Shown: piece after piece, positions 34,201 through 41,646 of the stretch | Position numbering within the stretch: position 1 is the stretch's first letter | Layout of the letters: the number at the start of each line of letters is the position of its first letter | NCBI GenBank assembly: GCA_003525075.1 | Contig: DQFO01000008.1 | Span: 138,333 to 202,332 of the forward strand | Direction: 5' to 3' | Length of the DNA: 64,000 nucleotides | Origin: Clostridiales bacterium | GTDB lineage: Bacteria; Bacillota; Clostridia; TANB77; CAG-508 | The notes under the pieces: model-generated | Told to the model about the DNA's origin: nothing | The model's database searches: none | The model's input: only the letters and a program-made list of their open reading frames with translations | Made by a program: the position numbers and the translations under genes

Positions 34201-36129
34201 TTCATCTATTACTTCACCATTTTTTACTTTCATTATTCCAACTTCAGTAATTTTTTCTGTTGTTATTGAAATTCCTGTTGTTTCTAAGTCTAATACACAA
34301 TATGTTGCATCATCTAGTACTTGTCCTCTTGGATTTTTTACTGATTTTTCTTTATCTGGTACTAAATATGCTTCTACACCATATATTACTTTCATTTCTG
34401 GGTTATCTCTTCCCAATAAATGATATGCTTCTGGAAATGCTTGTACTACTCCATGGTCTGTTATTGCTATTGATTTCATTCCCCAACTCATTGCTCTTTT
34501 TATTAAGTCTGTTGCTGATGTCATTGCATCCATTGCACTCATTTTGGTGTGCATATGTAATTCTACTCTTTTTACTTCTGCTTTATCTTCTCTTGTTGTT
34601 TTTGGTAATGGAGTTGATTCAACTATTGTATTTGCCATTATTGTTAATTCGTTTGAAAAAGCATCCATCTGTGCTCTTCCTGCTAATTTTACTGCTTTTG
34701 TTTTTCCTAATCTTTTTACAATATTTTTTGCATTTTTTCCTGGTAAAAATGCTTTGCATGTCATTGTACTTGTTCCATCATATATATTTATACTTAATAT
34801 TACTTTTCCTGTTTTGGTTTCTTTATCTTCCATTCCAAGTATTTCACCATCTATACATACATTTCCAGATTCTGCATTTAAGTCTGTTATTTTTACTAAT
34901 GGATCTGATATATTCATTGAATTTCCTAATATTAATGGTGAACTTGTGTCTTCTTCTGGTAATTGTGGCATTCCTTCATCTGAAATTTCTATTATAATAT
35001 TTGCCATTACTGTTAAATCACCTGCATAAGCATCCATTCCTGATTTTCCTGTTACTTTTATTGCTTTTGCAGATTGGATTTTTTCTGATACTTCATTTCC
35101 TTCTGTTATATCTTTTGCAAATGCTTTACAGTTCATTATTCCTGTTCCATCATATATTTCAAAGATTAACATTCCTTTTCCTGTTTTTGTTTCTTTACAT
35201 TCACAACTTACTATTCTTCCTTCAATTGTTACTCTACTATCATTTGATGTTATATCTTTTATTTTGAATAGTGTTTCTTTTGCTCTTGATGGCTTACCAA
35301 AGATTATATTTGAAGGTTCTTCATTTTCTGGCATTTCTGGTATATATCCCATATCTGCATCTGTTGGCATTGCATAATCTACATCATTATATACACCTTC
35401 TGGTATTGGTGGCATTTCACTTGCTGGATATTGTTCATAATTTTGTGCTGATGGATTTTGATGACTCTGTTGTTGATGATTATTTTGCATATTTTCTCCA
35501 CTATTTTTTGCTTGTTTTTCTGCTGCCATTCTTTGTGCTTCCATCGCTTCTCTCATTACATTTTCTATTGCTTTTTGTTGTACTTGTTTTGCTTTTTCTT
35601 TTTGTTTTAATACTTCTTCTGCATTTATTCTTTCTTCTATATTTACTATATATTTCTTTCCAAATATATTTTCTATTACACTTTCTAACTCTCTATCTAA
35701 TTTTCTTGCTTTTAGAAAATCTGCACCTTGTATTTTCATATATACATTTATTTGATTTTCTGTTACTTCAATTTGACTTTTTAATAATAATAATGGTTTC
35801 ATTAAAGGATATTTATGTGCCATTAAACATACTATATTTTCCCACTCATCTGCTATTGGCTTTTTTCTTACTCCTTCTGCATATTTTATTTTTATATGCA
35901 CTTGCTCAAATTGAAATCTTTGTCTTAAGAATTTTTCAAAGTACCATATTTCTTTTATTTCTATATATTCTTTTGCTTGCATTTCTATTTCTAATGTGTT
36001 TATCTTTTTTAGTAAATTCATTCTTGCTATTTCTGCATCTTCTATATTACTATTTGTTTTATAATCACTAAATAAATCTCCTATTTTTCTGCTTTTATGT
36101 TTTTGCTCTGTTTCTGGCACTTTTTTCAC
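31228..36129 (-). CDS. polC: DNA polymerase III alpha subunit, PolC type, with two tandem OB domains
   Basis: Replicative polymerase with built-in 3'-5' proofreading; 1633 aa against about 1430-1470 in typical PolC. Order: N-terminal domain (1-180), Gln/Asn/Pro-rich linker (180-280), OB fold 1 (about 285-383), OB fold 2 (about 411-505), PHP part 1 (ELHMHTKMSAMDA, 523), DEDDh exonuclease (YCVLDLETTG, about 617; VAHNASFD), PHP part 2, a Cys-rich zinc segment (CPKCKYSEF...CPKCG), palm with PDIDLNFSGE, HPGGIIVVP, and thumb/HhH to the C-terminus. The two OB folds share KETKTGK, IYDGT and CKAF at equivalent positions, so one arose by duplication. Start uncertain: GTG at 36129 or GTG at 36120, the latter better spaced from AGAAGG. 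Confidence 0.95.
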   Translation of the reverse strand: MKKVPETEQKHKSRKIGDLFSDYKTNSNIEDAEIARMNLLKKINTLEIEMQAKEYIEIKEIWYFEKFLRQRFQFEQVHIKIKYAEGVRKKPIADEWENIVCLMAHKYPLMKPLLLLKSQIEVTENQINVYMKIQGADFLKARKLDRELESVIENIFGKKYIVNIEERINAEEVLKQKEKAKQVQQKAIENVMREAMEAQRMAAEKQAKNSGENMQNNHQQQSHQNPSAQNYEQYPASEMPPIPEGVYNDVDYAMPTDADMGYIPEMPENEEPSNIIFGKPSRAKETLFKIKDITSNDSRVTIEGRIVSCECKETKTGKGMLIFEIYDGTGIMNCKAFAKDITEGNEVSEKIQSAKAIKVTGKSGMDAYAGDLTVMANIIIEISDEGMPQLPEEDTSSPLILGNSMNISDPLVKITDLNAESGNVCIDGEILGMEDKETKTGKVILSINIYDGTSTMTCKAFLPGKNAKNIVKRLGKTKAVKLAGRAQMDAFSNELTIMANTIVESTPLPKTTREDKAEVKRVELHMHTKMSAMDAMTSATDLIKRAMSWGMKSIAITDHGVVQAFPEAYHLLGRDNPEMKVIYGVEAYLVPDKEKSVKNPRGQVLDDATYCVLDLETTGISITTEKITEVGIMKVKNGEVIDEFEIFVNPEKPIPQRVVEVTNITDEMVKDAETIDKVFPKILEFVGDSIIVAHNASFDVGFLKHNAKLLGYEFNNTYIDTLPLAKDLFPDLKKYKLGKIADSLGIEVDVAHRALADVDTTVKVFNVMLKKLKDKGINTVDEIDSATKDPEAQKEEFKKQRSYHAIILAKNYVGLRNLYKLVSISHLNYFYKNPRILKSIYKKYSEGLILGSACEAGELYQAIELGKSDEEIENIARDYDYLEIQPIGNNEFLVRNGVVPDREYLKDINRKIVELGEKLGKLVVATCDVHFMDPQDEIYRRILEAGQGYKDADEQAPLYLRTTEEMLKEFEYLGEEKAYEVVVTNTNKVSDMCDRIDPISPEKCPPHIPGCEEDIKNIAYKKAHELYGDPLPEIVQTRLDKELNSIISNGYSVMYIIAQRLVWKSNEDGYIVGSRGSVGSSLVAFMTGITEVNSLQPHYRCPKCKYSEFDDYGVGNGFDLPDKDCPKCGTKMAKDGMDIPFETFLGFNGDKEPDIDLNFSGEYQAKAHKYTEVIFGKGTTFKAGTVGTVAEQTAFGYVKKYYEERNIPINKAEIARISVGCQGIKRTTGQHPGGIIVVPKGREIYEFTPVQHPADDPNSDIITTHFDYHSIDGNLLKLDILGHDDPTVIRMLQDITGVAPTDVPLDDKETMSIFSSTKALGVTPEQIHSEVGTYGIPEYGTKFARGMLLDTHPTTFDELIRISGLSHGTDVWLGNAQSLIEQGIVTLQQAICCRDDIMIYLMKKGLPPDKSFKIMEAVRKGKVAKGKEPKWKDEYIPLMLEHDVPEWYIKSCEKIKYMFPKAHAAAYVTNAFRIAWFKVHIPLAYYAAFFTIRAKAFDAEVMINGKEKVKNKMKEIEMMGNNATPKDKDMYDDLELVLEMYERGLRFLPIDLYKSHATKFQVEGDSLRPPLNSIAGLGNVAAEGIMKARQEEKFMSIDDLKIRSKVGDSVTELLRQFGCLEGMSQSNQLSLFG

Positions 36130-36224
36130 CTTCTTTTTCTCTCTTTTCGTCTTGCTCTATGCTATCACATTTTGTGTTTATTTGCAATTGAATTTTGAAA
36201 TAAATTTTTCTTATTTTTATACAT

Positions 36225-36257
36225 AGAAAAGAGGCTGTTCCATTTGGAACAGCCTCT
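36225..36257 (-). terminator. Terminator of the LRR surface gene
   Basis: AGAGGCTGTTCC pairs perfectly with GGAACAGCCTCT across 4 nt; TTTTC follows on the minus strand. Confidence 0.88.
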
Positions 36258-36308
36258 ACGGTCAACTAGTATTTTATATATTTGTGTCAAAAATAATATT
36301 TTCTTATA

Positions 36309-38234
36309 TTATTTTTTCCATTGAACAACTTTCATTCCTTTTGCAGCTCCCCATGGTGCCCCAGTAATAGAGTTCTCTTTATTCTTTATCAATATCTCTT
36401 CTAATGAAGACGTATTATCAGAAAAACATGAATCTCCAATGCTTTTTACTGTCTTTGGGATCTCAATTTTTAAAAGACTAGGGCAATTAGTAAAGGCTGA
36501 TGCTTCTATTTTTTCTATTCCTTCTGGAATTACTAATTCTTTTAAACCAGATTGCCCATAAAATGAATAATAGCCTATCGTTTTTACTTTCGAATCTAAT
36601 TCTATAGTTCCATCAATCTTATACAATACACTTACTAATGTATCTTTCTTTCCATTATTCTTTTTATATAATATTTTATTTTCAACTACATAATATGGAT
36701 TTTGTGAATCAATATTAATATTTCCACTATAATTTCCAGGTCTAAACACCGAATCTATGGATTTTACGTTTTTTCCCATATTTATATTTTGAATACTATA
36801 CATATAATCCAATGAATGTCCACTTATTGTTTCTAATGATTCTGGAAATGTTAATTCTTTTATTCCTGATGAAAGCTTAAATGCATAACTAGATATTGAT
36901 TTTATTCCTTCTTGTATAGTGACATTTGTATTTTTTGAATAACATACTATTAATTGTCCATTATTTTTATTATACAAAATTCCATTCTCTGAAATAAAAT
37001 TTGTATTTCCTGATTTTACTTCTATATTCTCAATTGATGATGGTAATATTTTAGCTGAAATACTTTTTAAACTTGCTGGAATTACTAATTTTTTTATACC
37101 GGAATATGAACTTATATCTGTATTAAAATACTCTACGCCATCATTAATTTCAAACACATTTTGATTTGCAAGAGCTTTTTTGGTTATAAATACTATTTCA
37201 GTTCTATTTTTATTATACAATTTTCCAGATTCAAATATAAAATTATTGTTTTTACTTACATCTATATTAATTAAATTATAACAATCTATAAATGCTTGAG
37301 CATTTATAGATGTGACTGTTGATGGAAGTGAAATTGATTCAACTGGTCCTCCAATAGCATTTCCTTCTATAGTTTTTAATCCTTCTTGTAATACTATCTT
37401 TTTTAGTTTACTACAATTTCCAAATGTTAAAACAGATATAGTTTGTACATTTTTTGGTACTGTTACTTCACTTATTTGTGTATTTCTAAAAGCAAAAATT
37501 CCTATTTCTGAAATAGAATTTGGCAAATTAATTTCTCTTAAATTAGTTGCTTGGTCAAATGCATAATGACCTATTCTTTTTAAATCACCTTCAATAACAA
37601 CTCTTTCTATTTCTTTATTATATGAAAATGCATAGTCTCCTATTTCTTTTACACTTGAAGGTATTATTATTGTTTTAAGTCCTTCTACTCCTGAAAAAGC
37701 TCCCATTCCAATTTTACTTACAAGACTTGGCAATGCTAATGTTCCCTCACCATTTATTAATTTCAAATTGGCTTTAGTTGATAATAATTCTCCATCATCT
37801 GTTATATCAAATGGATTTACCTGGATTCCTAATTGTTGCGCTGCTTTTATTTTCTTTTCATCTTTTGTTTTTATATATAATTCTCCATTTATTATTTGCA
37901 AACACTCAATATATTCATCTGCTATATTTGGTATTATGGTTTTTATATTTCCTTTTTCATCATCTGGCTTTCCATCATATATAAGTGATTCCTTTCCAGC
38001 ATTTAGACTTTCAATAAAAAAATCATAATTTTCGACCTTTTTTTCTGCTAAATATAATTTCATTTGTTCTTTATATTGTGCTAATTCATTTTGTATTCTT
38101 GCTTGATTTGCATTACTACTTATTCCACTATTTCCTGTTAAGGTTGATATTGTTACTCCTGCTAATATTAGCATTATTATTATTGTTACTGCTAATGCTA
38201 TCAATGTTACCCCTTTATTTTCTTTTGTTTTCAT
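36309..38234 (-). CDS. Pilin-anchored BspA-type leucine-rich repeat surface protein
   Basis: 641 aa. The N-terminus (KENKG then VTLIALAVTIIIMLILAGV) is prepilin-like with Ala instead of Glu at +5, matching the two BIG2 proteins at the start of the window. From about residue 165 come BspA/LRR_5 repeats of about 23 aa with the pattern I-x-x-x-A-F-x-x-x-x-x-L-x-x-[IV]-x-[IL]-[PS]. They are interrupted by three 'NxxFxxExGxLYxKN' inserts (near 325, 405 and 515) seen in many LRR_5 proteins. Secreted or surface-attached; likely adhesion or ligand binding. RBS AAAGGAG. Single-gene unit. Confidence 0.88.
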   Translation of the reverse strand: MKTKENKGVTLIALAVTIIIMLILAGVTISTLTGNSGISSNANQARIQNELAQYKEQMKLYLAEKKVENYDFFIESLNAGKESLIYDGKPDDEKGNIKTIIPNIADEYIECLQIINGELYIKTKDEKKIKAAQQLGIQVNPFDITDDGELLSTKANLKLINGEGTLALPSLVSKIGMGAFSGVEGLKTIIIPSSVKEIGDYAFSYNKEIERVVIEGDLKRIGHYAFDQATNLREINLPNSISEIGIFAFRNTQISEVTVPKNVQTISVLTFGNCSKLKKIVLQEGLKTIEGNAIGGPVESISLPSTVTSINAQAFIDCYNLINIDVSKNNNFIFESGKLYNKNRTEIVFITKKALANQNVFEINDGVEYFNTDISSYSGIKKLVIPASLKSISAKILPSSIENIEVKSGNTNFISENGILYNKNNGQLIVCYSKNTNVTIQEGIKSISSYAFKLSSGIKELTFPESLETISGHSLDYMYSIQNINMGKNVKSIDSVFRPGNYSGNINIDSQNPYYVVENKILYKKNNGKKDTLVSVLYKIDGTIELDSKVKTIGYYSFYGQSGLKELVIPEGIEKIEASAFTNCPSLLKIEIPKTVKSIGDSCFSDNTSSLEEILIKNKENSITGAPWGAAKGMKVVQWKK

Positions 38235-38290
38235 ACTGTTCTCCTTTGTTCATTAAGCACAATACTTAATATATTTTTTTATTAATTCTA

Positions 38291-38319
38291 TTGAAAATAA
38301 AAGACTTCTATGTTATAAT
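38291..38319 (+). promoter_or_regulatory. Promoter of a small orphan gene
   Basis: TTGAAA, 17 nt, TATAAT. The leader carries a hairpin (TGAAGC with GCTTCA, extended by AAATT with AATTT) before the ribosome binding site. Confidence 0.85.
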
Positions 38320-38376
38320 AAGAAATTGTGTGAAGCCAATCCGCTTCATAATTTTATAAAATGAGAGGTATATCTT

Positions 38377-38802
38377 ATGATGATGCAAAACTTGGCCGCT
38401 TATTTCTCTTCTCTCAGCCATGCTGAACGGAAAAAATTAGTCGAAAACCACGCCAAAGAAATCGCAACTTGGGTTATCAAGGGCGATGGGTATATCATTG
38501 TTGGTGTTAAAGATAACATCAATTTCAATTCGCCTGAACTTGAATCTGCAATTGATTTGTGCCTTTTGTACAAATACGGCATTGCACGGTCTTCTAAGAA
38601 TTTGGGAAAGCATCGGCTTTATTATTCTATGAAGTTGCCTGCAAAGAAAATCGAAAAAATTGAAAAACACGTAATCGAGTTTGAAATTCCCGAACTCGAA
38701 AAACAAGCAAAAGAAGCTACAAAAATAAAAGAAGCACAGGAGAACTTTCTCAAATGTGTTTTGGGTGATGAACTTTGGGATGCCATTTTTGGCAACAATT
38801 AA
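38377..38802 (+). CDS. Hypothetical protein, orphan cassette gene
   Basis: 141-aa soluble, charged protein with no family I recognise. The first 90 residues (HAERKKLVENHAKEIATWVI, then DGYIIVGVKDNINF) look alpha/beta; residues 85-125 are a lysine/glutamate-rich helix; it ends with ELWDAIFGNN. Three tandem ATG codons begin the frame; GAGAGG lies about 9 nt upstream. G+C is higher than in neighbours (24 of 60 in 38401-38460), with codons such as CTC, CGG and GCC. It has its own promoter and is followed directly by a MITE-like element. Confidence 0.75.
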   Translation: MMMQNLAAYFSSLSHAERKKLVENHAKEIATWVIKGDGYIIVGVKDNINFNSPELESAIDLCLLYKYGIARSSKNLGKHRLYYSMKLPAKKIEKIEKHVIEFEIPELEKQAKEATKIKEAQENFLKCVLGDELWDAIFGNN

Positions 38803-38810
38803 AATATAAA

Positions 38811-39108
38811 AGAGGATGTAAAAAAAGTCCAATAGAAAAATTAGATTTAAGTTAAAATTTTGACTTAAATCTAATTTTTTTATTATTAAATTAATTTGAA
38901 TTTTTAATTTAATAAGTACATTTTTTTGCACCACAAATGGTAATTTTAATTGTTTTGGTTTATAATTATTATTGGTATGATTAGTTAATTTCATATATAA
39001 ATTATATCATAAAAGCCTTATTTTTCAATAAATATAGGCTTTTTTCTATACAAAAAATGAGTAAATTTCTTCACTTATTTTTTTGTTGGAACTTTTTTTA
39101 CAGCCCCT
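38811..39108. mobile_element. 298-bp MITE-like remnant of an insertion sequence
   Basis: Inverted ends: AGAGGATGTAAAAAAAGTCC at 38811 and, on the other strand from 39108, AGGGGCTGTAAAAAAAGTTC; about 18 of the first 20 bases agree once a one-base gap is allowed. Inside, on the minus strand from 38994, an ATG opens a reading frame with NYKPKQLKLPF that resembles the first residues of IS1182-type transposases and then runs into the left end. A TTGAAA...TATAAT promoter precedes it, and a strong hairpin lies at 38836-38883. No clear target duplication was seen. It explains this otherwise gene-free stretch. Confidence 0.65.
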
Positions 39109-39119
39109 ATATGTTTTAA

Positions 39120-40058
39120 CTATATTCTTTCATCATCTTTATTTTCATCTCTGCTTGCATTCATTTGTTCTATAATTTTATCTATTTCTTCTATTGCAGT
39201 TGATTTGCTATCACTTAAGTGTGAAAATTCTTCTTTTCTAAACTCTCCATTATTTGAAATAAACTCCATAAAATCTTTTCTTGAATCCACTTTTTCTTCT
39301 GGTATTTTACTTTTCTTTATTGCAAAAACATCAAGTTGACTATGAACAAAATTTTCAACAAATTCTAAATTCATAAATAAATTATTCTTTCGTAAAAATC
39401 GTGCAACTCTTTGTTTTAGTGTAAAGTCTTCATTTTGTGGTACTTCTAATTCTTTATTTCTAAAGTATGTTATCATCTCGTCTAAATTAGAATTCATCAT
39501 TCTAATAATACCTTCGATATCTGGATTTTTTTCTATAAGATTATTATAAACATATTGAATGGTCTCCCATGCATTATTCGCATTAGGAATTACTAGTTTT
39601 GATATTTTCTTTGGAGATATATCATGGCCTTCCTTCCCTTTTATATCGAAATTAGAGCCTAGCCCATTTATTTCTTCTGGCAAAAAATCTTCTCCCTCTT
39701 TTGCATCAACAACCAAATATACTTCATTTTCAAATTTTCTTTTTAATGCTTCATATACTATTTCTTTAGGTATCAGATCTGTGCTAGAAAAATCTTTTAT
39801 ATCAAAATACTTTTTGTAACCTTCTGGAATATCACATATTTTAGCATGTTCAAATTCCCATATAAAAGAATTTTTTATTCCTAATATTCCTTTTACTCCT
39901 TGTGAAAAACATACTCTTGATTTATCATCTACTAATTTTGAAGCATCACCAATTTGAGCTTTTAAACCATTTTGGGCTATAGATTTTAAATTACCCTTCT
40001 CTGTAAAATGAAAATATGCATTATTCATGTCTATATCTTTTATATTTTTTCTTTTCAT
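39120..40058 (-). CDS. Protein of unknown function with a possible ADP-ribosyltransferase-like N-terminal domain
   Basis: 312 aa. The N-terminal part (AYFHFTEKGNLKSIAQNGLKA, about residues 15-35, followed by SRVCFSQGVKG) has the layout H-x-T...[IL]...GL...[VI]-[YCF]-F-S seen in ADP-ribosyltransferase-like folds such as DarT or KptA (inference; no catalytic Glu can be named). The middle (about 175-250) is helical, and the end (EEIDKIIEQMNASRDENKDDE) is acidic. ATG 40058 is preferred to 40070 because AGG lies 8 nt upstream. It sits between the IS remnant and a DUF4143 ATPase, in a variable-looking segment. I do not know its substrate. Confidence 0.6.
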   Translation of the reverse strand: MKRKNIKDIDMNNAYFHFTEKGNLKSIAQNGLKAQIGDASKLVDDKSRVCFSQGVKGILGIKNSFIWEFEHAKICDIPEGYKKYFDIKDFSSTDLIPKEIVYEALKRKFENEVYLVVDAKEGEDFLPEEINGLGSNFDIKGKEGHDISPKKISKLVIPNANNAWETIQYVYNNLIEKNPDIEGIIRMMNSNLDEMITYFRNKELEVPQNEDFTLKQRVARFLRKNNLFMNLEFVENFVHSQLDVFAIKKSKIPEEKVDSRKDFMEFISNNGEFRKEEFSHLSDSKSTAIEEIDKIIEQMNASRDENKDDERI

Positions 40059-40143
40059 ATTTAACCTCATTCTTTCTTTCAGATTATAAAAAAATCAAAT
40101 TTAACATAGCAAAAAATATTTTTGCAAATGAGCTACACTTATT

Positions 40144-41418
40144 TTAATTTTTCAAACATCCAATTGGTACTACATAAACTCCATCATCTCTTTTATATGC
40201 ATAATTTCCTGTTGCTGTTAATACCATTAAAAATGATGGATTTTTCATTTTGGTTATATCAATTTTTGAATACATTTTTTTCAAGTTTTCCGCACCTTCA
40301 TTTATTAATTTATCACCACCTAATTTAATTTCTATTAATCCATATAAGCCGTTTCTTAAATGAATTACTGCATCACATTCTAAATCATTTGCATCTCTAT
40401 AATGGTATACACTTCCATTTATACTTTCTGCATATATTCTTAAATCTCTAATACATAATGTTTCAAATATTAATCCAAATGTATTCAAATCTCCTATTAA
40501 ATCATTTGGACCTAATCCTAATGCTGCTGTAGCAATTGATGGATCTATAAAATATCTTGTGTCTGCTGTTCTTATAGCAGTTTTACTTCTTAAATTAGGA
40601 TTCCAAGCTGGTGCTTCTTCAACCACAAAAATTTTCTTTAATGCATTAATATATGAAAGTACAGTATCTGTATCCAAAGAAAATGAATCATTTATAATCA
40701 TATCATTTTTTAATGGCTCATTAGATACTTGACTTCCTAAGTTTCTTGCATATGCTCTCATTAATTTTTTTGCTCTTTCAGGATTTCTGTTTACATTATC
40801 TACTCTCGAAATATCTGATTGTACTATTGCATCATAATAGTCAAAAGCTTGCTCTAGTGCAATATCTTTATCCATAAAAATACTTCTTGGCCATCCTCCT
40901 CTACAACACAAATATGCAATATCTTGTAAACTTAAATTATTAGTTCCTGTAATATTATCATTTTCTTGAAATAACATCTCTAAACTTATATTCCCATTTG
41001 ACTCCCCTGATTCATATAGACTCATTGGCCTCATTAGTAACCATGCAAATCTGCCTGTTCCAGTATGTGTTACTTCATCCATATTGACTGGTACTGCTGA
41101 ACCCGTTAATATAAATTGCCCTTCTAAATTTCTATGATCAATTTCAAACCTTACTGCATCCCATAATTTAGGAGCAATCTGCCATTCATCAATTAATCTT
41201 GGCGTATTCCCATTTAATAATAAACTTGGATTTATATCTGCTAGTGTTAAATTTTGTTCTTTATCTTCTGGCTTTGCCATATACAATATACTATTTGAAA
41301 TTTGTTCTGCTGTTGTGGTTTTTCCACACCATTTGGGTCCTTGAATTAATACTGCTCCTTTTCCTTTTAATTTTTTTTCTAATATTGAATCTGCAATTCT
41401 ATTTATATATTTTTTCAT
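40144..41418 (-). CDS. AAA ATPase with DUF4143 domain
   Basis: 424-aa ATPase. The N-terminal AAA_14 part has Walker A GPKWCGKTTTAEQ (about residue 30) and RLIDEWQ as Walker B (about 78), with the ILTGSAVP sensor (about 110). The C-terminal DUF4143 half ends in a nuclease-like segment HYRDANDLECDAVIHLRNGLYGLIEIKLGG, typical of this family. Function in vivo is not established for the family. The ATG at 41418 is the most convincing of several in-frame starts up to 41445. It is monocistronic and is preceded by the 23-bp repeats. Confidence 0.85.
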   Translation of the reverse strand: MKKYINRIADSILEKKLKGKGAVLIQGPKWCGKTTTAEQISNSILYMAKPEDKEQNLTLADINPSLLLNGNTPRLIDEWQIAPKLWDAVRFEIDHRNLEGQFILTGSAVPVNMDEVTHTGTGRFAWLLMRPMSLYESGESNGNISLEMLFQENDNITGTNNLSLQDIAYLCCRGGWPRSIFMDKDIALEQAFDYYDAIVQSDISRVDNVNRNPERAKKLMRAYARNLGSQVSNEPLKNDMIINDSFSLDTDTVLSYINALKKIFVVEEAPAWNPNLRSKTAIRTADTRYFIDPSIATAALGLGPNDLIGDLNTFGLIFETLCIRDLRIYAESINGSVYHYRDANDLECDAVIHLRNGLYGLIEIKLGGDKLINEGAENLKKMYSKIDITKMKNPSFLMVLTATGNYAYKRDDGVYVVPIGCLKN

Positions 41419-41513
41419 TTTTACTCTCATTCCTATCTTTTTCACTATAAAATTAGTTCTCTAATATTTTAACTAATTTTTTTATTATATCATATTTTTT
41501 ATATAGTTTCAAT

Positions 41514-41575
41514 ATTTTTCGGTTATTTAAGGCAAATTTTTTCGGTCATTTATAGACATTTTTTTCGGTTATTTG
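41514..41575. repeat. Three 23-bp direct repeats
   Basis: The core TTTTTCGGT[TC]ATTT occurs three times with the CGG at 41520, 41543 and 41566, an exact 23-bp period (about two helical turns). The seven bases between cores are not conserved. They lie between the rpoD terminator and the start of the DUF4143 ATPase and could be protein-binding iterons or operators. Confidence 0.75.
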
Positions 41576-41611
41576 TGCTTTTCTACATAAGTGTCATTTA
41601 AAAAGCTAACA

Positions 41612-41643
41612 TAAAAGACCATTCCTATCGGAACAGTCTTTTT
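41612..41643 (-). terminator. rpoD terminator
   Basis: AAAAGAC-ATTCC pairs with GGAAC-GTCTTTT around a 4-nt loop (one mismatch); it ends in a T tract on the minus strand. Confidence 0.8.
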
Positions 41644-41646
41644 ATA

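Noticed and set aside
35271..36071. Long plus-strand frame (266 codons) opposite polC, plus many other Leu/Ile-rich plus-strand frames
   Set aside because: They are antisense shadows: AT-rich codons of the true gene read backwards give Leu, Ile, Phe and Tyr-rich nonsense. No RBS, no domain, and the minus-strand gene is certain.
38437..38994. 185-codon minus-strand frame across the small orphan gene
   Set aside because: Its first 45 codons belong to the IS remnant; the rest is antisense to the gene at 38377 and has no independent support.
41514..41575. CRISPR array
   Set aside because: Only three short repeats with 7-9 nt between cores; no spacer-length intervals, no cas genes.
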